A stretch of 64,000 bases of DNA from Inia geoffrensis (Eukaryota > Chordata > Mammalia > Artiodactyla > Iniidae), in NCBI GenBank assembly GCA_036417435.1, contig CM070901.1, positions 63,298,501 to 63,362,500 on the forward strand. Reading direction: 5' to 3'. A program made the translations under genes and the position numbers. Positions 63,596 through 64,000 of the stretch are shown in pieces; position 1 is the stretch's first letter; every line of letters starts with the position of its first letter. Below the pieces are notes generated by a model. The model ran no database searches. It had not been told where the DNA came from and worked only from the letters and a program-made list of their open reading frames with translations.

Positions 63596-64000
63596 GTGAG
63601 ATGTAAAGTGGTAAGAGCCAATAATGAGAGCAGAAAGGAAGTGTGTTTCAAAGTAAAAACTGATGTACCATTCAATCCAGTAGGCTCACCGCTCGGCCTT
63701 TCACCTTAGAAGACCAGGGTCGAGAAGACACAGGCTGGCAAAGGTGCACTACAGCAATATTCACAAAATCTAAGACATGGAAGCATCCAAAATGTCCATG
63801 AACAAATGAATGGACAAAGAAAAAGTGGTCCATGTTCACAATGGAATATTAGCTGTGGAAAACAATGAAACACTGTTCTTTGCAGCACCATAGATGATCC
63901 TAGAGATAATCACAGAACATGATGTAACTCGGAAAGCAAAAGACAAATATCTTATGATATTACTTCTAGGTGTTATCTAACAACTGACACAAATGAACTT
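63596..64000 (+). repeat. Partial ancestral-form monomer at the window end
   Basis: Starts with the same anchor ('ctggtgagatgtaaag') and continues through 'gatgtaccattcaatccag', 'agacatggaagcatccaaaa' and 'atggaatattagctgtgg' to 'gatattacttctagg'. Again there is no P-type deletion. It shows that old 1.23 kb monomers continue past the window. Confidence 0.85.

Overview
The window is mammalian, most likely cetacean, satellite DNA with no supportable protein-coding or structural RNA gene. The species call rests on 12 copies of a tRNA-derived CHR-type SINE (the 'cttccctggtggtgcagtgg' family of whales, dolphins and relatives) and on an L1 3' end of cetartiodactyl type. All repeats read on the + strand.

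Positions 1-59068 are a continuous tandem array (macrosatellite), open to the left. Its building block is a dimer of about 2.01 kb. Each dimer has two related halves: P (about 780 bp) and Q (about 1230 bp). Both halves descend from one ~1.23 kb monomer, made of the last ~880 bp of a 5'-truncated L1 (ORF2 C-terminal region plus 3'UTR) and ~350 bp of unrecognised sequence. P is the same monomer with ~450 bp deleted.

There are three dimer types: A (carrying a SINE, 2227-2234 bp), B (2014 bp) and C (2011 bp). A fourth, BC (2012 bp), is a B/C recombinant. They are arranged as long units A-B-C (L, 6252-6258 bp) and short units A-BC (S, 4239-4246 bp). From 2328 the order is L L S | L L S | L L S | S | A, giving a third tier of repeat with a period of 16750-16760 bp. 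Shared variants, for example between units 4 and 7 and between units 5 and 8, show that most of this tier is real copying. Units 1 and 2 are instead an even more recent local duplication.

At the right side the homogenised array ends abruptly inside the last A dimer, at about 58130-58164. From there the sequence becomes progressively more diverged: a degenerate dimer (59069-62362) with its own SINE and a separate truncated L1, then ancestral-form 1.23 kb monomers (62363-64000). This edge preserves the earlier stages of the satellite's history: truncated L1 plus flank, tandem 1.23 kb monomers, a P/Q dimer created by a deletion, SINE capture in one dimer type, then a three-dimer unit, unequal crossing-over to a two-dimer unit, and higher-order amplification.

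Every open reading frame I examined is either decayed L1 ORF2 or an accident of the repeat. Their recurrence reflects recent amplification, not selection. No part of the window is left unexplained by the array, its edge monomers, the SINEs or the L1, except the origin of the ~350 bp non-L1 spacer.
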